Both the position numbers and the translations under genes were made by a program. Below, one piece after another: positions 62,913-64,000 of a DNA stretch of 64,000 nucleotides (its first letter is position 1; every line of letters starts with the position of its first letter). The notes beneath the pieces are model-generated. The model searched no databases. It was not told the DNA's origin and was given only the letters and a program-made list of their open reading frames with translations. Origin of the DNA: Flavivirga sp. 57AJ16 (GTDB taxonomy: Bacteria > Bacteroidota > Bacteroidia > Flavobacteriales > Flavobacteriaceae); the NCBI RefSeq assembly GCF_028736925.1, contig NZ_JAQZAT010000005.1, forward strand, positions 186,001 to 250,000, written 5' to 3'.

Positions 62913-64000
62913 ATGTCATTTTTAAAGAGAGAGCAGTTTATTTGGAATTTTATAAAAGAAAATAAAACGCCTTCCTGCTATAACGAAATATTATTTAAAT
63001 CTAAAAACTATAAGCTTCCTTATGCTAATGGTAATGAAGGGATAAAAGCCGATACTACTTATGTTAGTTTATTTCCATCTCTTTTTGAACCATTAATCAG
63101 TAATGAAAATTTGTTCCATTTTAAAAGAAAACGCCATGTAGGGCTTTCTAGTGTCGCTATTATTAATGAAGGCTATGAAGATGCAGAAGATTACTTAAAA
63201 AAATTAAAATCTTCAACTAGAAGTAGTTTAAGGAAGCGGATTAAGAGAGTAGACTCTTGTTTTGATATTCAATACAAAATGTTTTATGGCAGTATATCAA
63301 AAGATGAGCATGCGTCTATTATGAATGAATTGCGTGAAATGCTAATCGCTAGGTTTGAGCAAAAAAATATGAAAAATGAAATACTTAGTGATTTTTCAGA
63401 TTATAAAAATGCAACCTATCACTTAATAAAAGATAAAAAAGCTTCTTTATTTGTGGTCTATAATACTACTAAACCAATAGGTATTTCCTTGAATTATCAT
63501 GTAGATAAGTTATTTTATGGAACCATTATGACATACGATATTGATTATTCGAAATTTGCAGTAGGTAACTTACTTATATATAAGCAGTTAGATTGGGTGT
63601 TAAAAAACAACTATTTACTATTTGATATGGGCAATGGCGAGTCCAATTATAAAAGAACCTGGTCCAATACAGTATACGATTATGAATATCATCTAGTCTT
63701 TAAAAAGAAGTCTATTATTGCTAGGATTGTCGCCTACATAGAAATCATGAAAATTGATATAAAGAATTATATCAAAATTCTTAAGGAAGGACCTTATATA
63801 CAAAAACTTAAAAACAATTTTATTAAGACGAATAACAATAGTCCCGATTTAGGTTTTAAGATTTCCAAAGTCGATGGTTCTGAGATAATTCCAATGACTT
63901 CTCTTGAAACAATCAATTTAAATGAAAATATATTTTCCAGTTTAAGAAAACCCGTTTATGACTTTTTATATACGAGCAAGCAACATCTAAATAGCATCAA
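62913..64000 (+). CDS. FemAB/GNAT-like acyltransferase, cut by the window edge
   Basis: Open from ATG at 62913 to the end of the window (at least 362 codons, no stop reached). The segment KKASLFVVYNTTKPIGISLNYHVDKLFYGTIMTYDIDYSKFAVGNLLIYKQLDWVLKNNYLLFDMGNGESNYKRTWSN lines up well with the core of the preceding protein, so the two are tandem paralogs. STRSSLRKRIKRVDSCF matches the basic helix before the core. Its 3' end lies outside. It starts 98 bp after the previous stop. Confidence 0.75.
   Translation, partial: MSFLKREQFIWNFIKENKTPSCYNEILFKSKNYKLPYANGNEGIKADTTYVSLFPSLFEPLISNENLFHFKRKRHVGLSSVAIINEGYEDAEDYLKKLKSSTRSSLRKRIKRVDSCFDIQYKMFYGSISKDEHASIMNELREMLIARFEQKNMKNEILSDFSDYKNATYHLIKDKKASLFVVYNTTKPIGISLNYHVDKLFYGTIMTYDIDYSKFAVGNLLIYKQLDWVLKNNYLLFDMGNGESNYKRTWSNTVYDYEYHLVFKKKSIIARIVAYIEIMKIDIKNYIKILKEGPYIQKLKNNFIKTNNNSPDLGFKISKVDGSEIIPMTSLETINLNENIFSSLRKPVYDFLYTSKQHLNSI

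Noticed and set aside
1-64000. tRNA and rRNA genes, prophage, restriction-modification or other defence systems
   Set aside because: Reading both strands by eye showed no cloverleaf, rRNA segment, phage structural gene or known defence domain. A tRNAscan-SE and DefenseFinder run would settle this.

Overview
The window looks like chromosomal DNA of an AT-rich marine-type member of the Flavobacteriaceae (Bacteroidota). The evidence is PorX of the type IX secretion system, a fused LpxC-FabZ, a TonB-linked outer membrane barrel, several TAnnTTTG promoter elements, and many small palindromic repeats between genes. No tRNA, rRNA, CRISPR array or prophage was seen.

Region 1 (1-5990, minus strand) is the upstream part of a histidine operon: hisG-hisD-hisC-hisB-hisH, followed by a small four-helix-bundle gene. 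Ahead of hisG lies a complete attenuator: a 17-codon leader peptide with four His codons, an antiterminator pairing and a terminator hairpin. Dispersed repeats sit at nearly every gene junction, and the hisB 3' end is tandemly duplicated. Region 2 (6000-18960) holds a thioredoxin-like protein, an operon fabG - VWA membrane protein - SPFH protein behind a long leader with four identical 91-bp repeats, a lipoprotein, sucD, and the lipid A cluster lpxD-lpxC/fabZ-lpxA-efp-lpxD2, then an HD-domain protein. Region 3 (19100-26380) holds porX, tsaE, a small exported peptide, a membrane protein, a TonB-type receptor, alanine dehydrogenase and a DUF4258-like protein.

Region 4 (26500-64000) is a large surface polysaccharide locus interrupted by proline dehydrogenase and aroB. 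It has two initiating phosphoglycosyl transferases, two 4,6-dehydratases (one soluble, one membrane-bound), a PHP-type phosphatase meeting the Wzc kinase tail to tail, a Wza lipoprotein, and a DegT aminotransferase. A UDP-GlcNAc epimerase/dehydrogenase pair, a flippase, an EpsG-type polymerase and several glycosyltransferases follow. Less common parts are a QueC-like PP-loop protein beside a pyruvyl transferase, a DCC thiol protein with two membrane proteins, two sugar-transfer-associated ATP-grasp proteins, and a run of three FemAB/GNAT-like proteins, the first fused to a PglD-like acetyltransferase. Membrane dehydratase, aminotransferase, PglD-like domain and PglC-like transferase together could make and transfer a di-N-acetylbacillosamine-type sugar. 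A GC-rich transposase remnant and a beta-helix lipoprotein split this locus.

The most promising points are the his attenuator, the repeat-built fabG leader, the shortened four-helix gene between inverted repeats, and the PP-loop, DCC and ATP-grasp/GNAT modules in the glycan locus. All functional statements rest on motif reading, not database searches.
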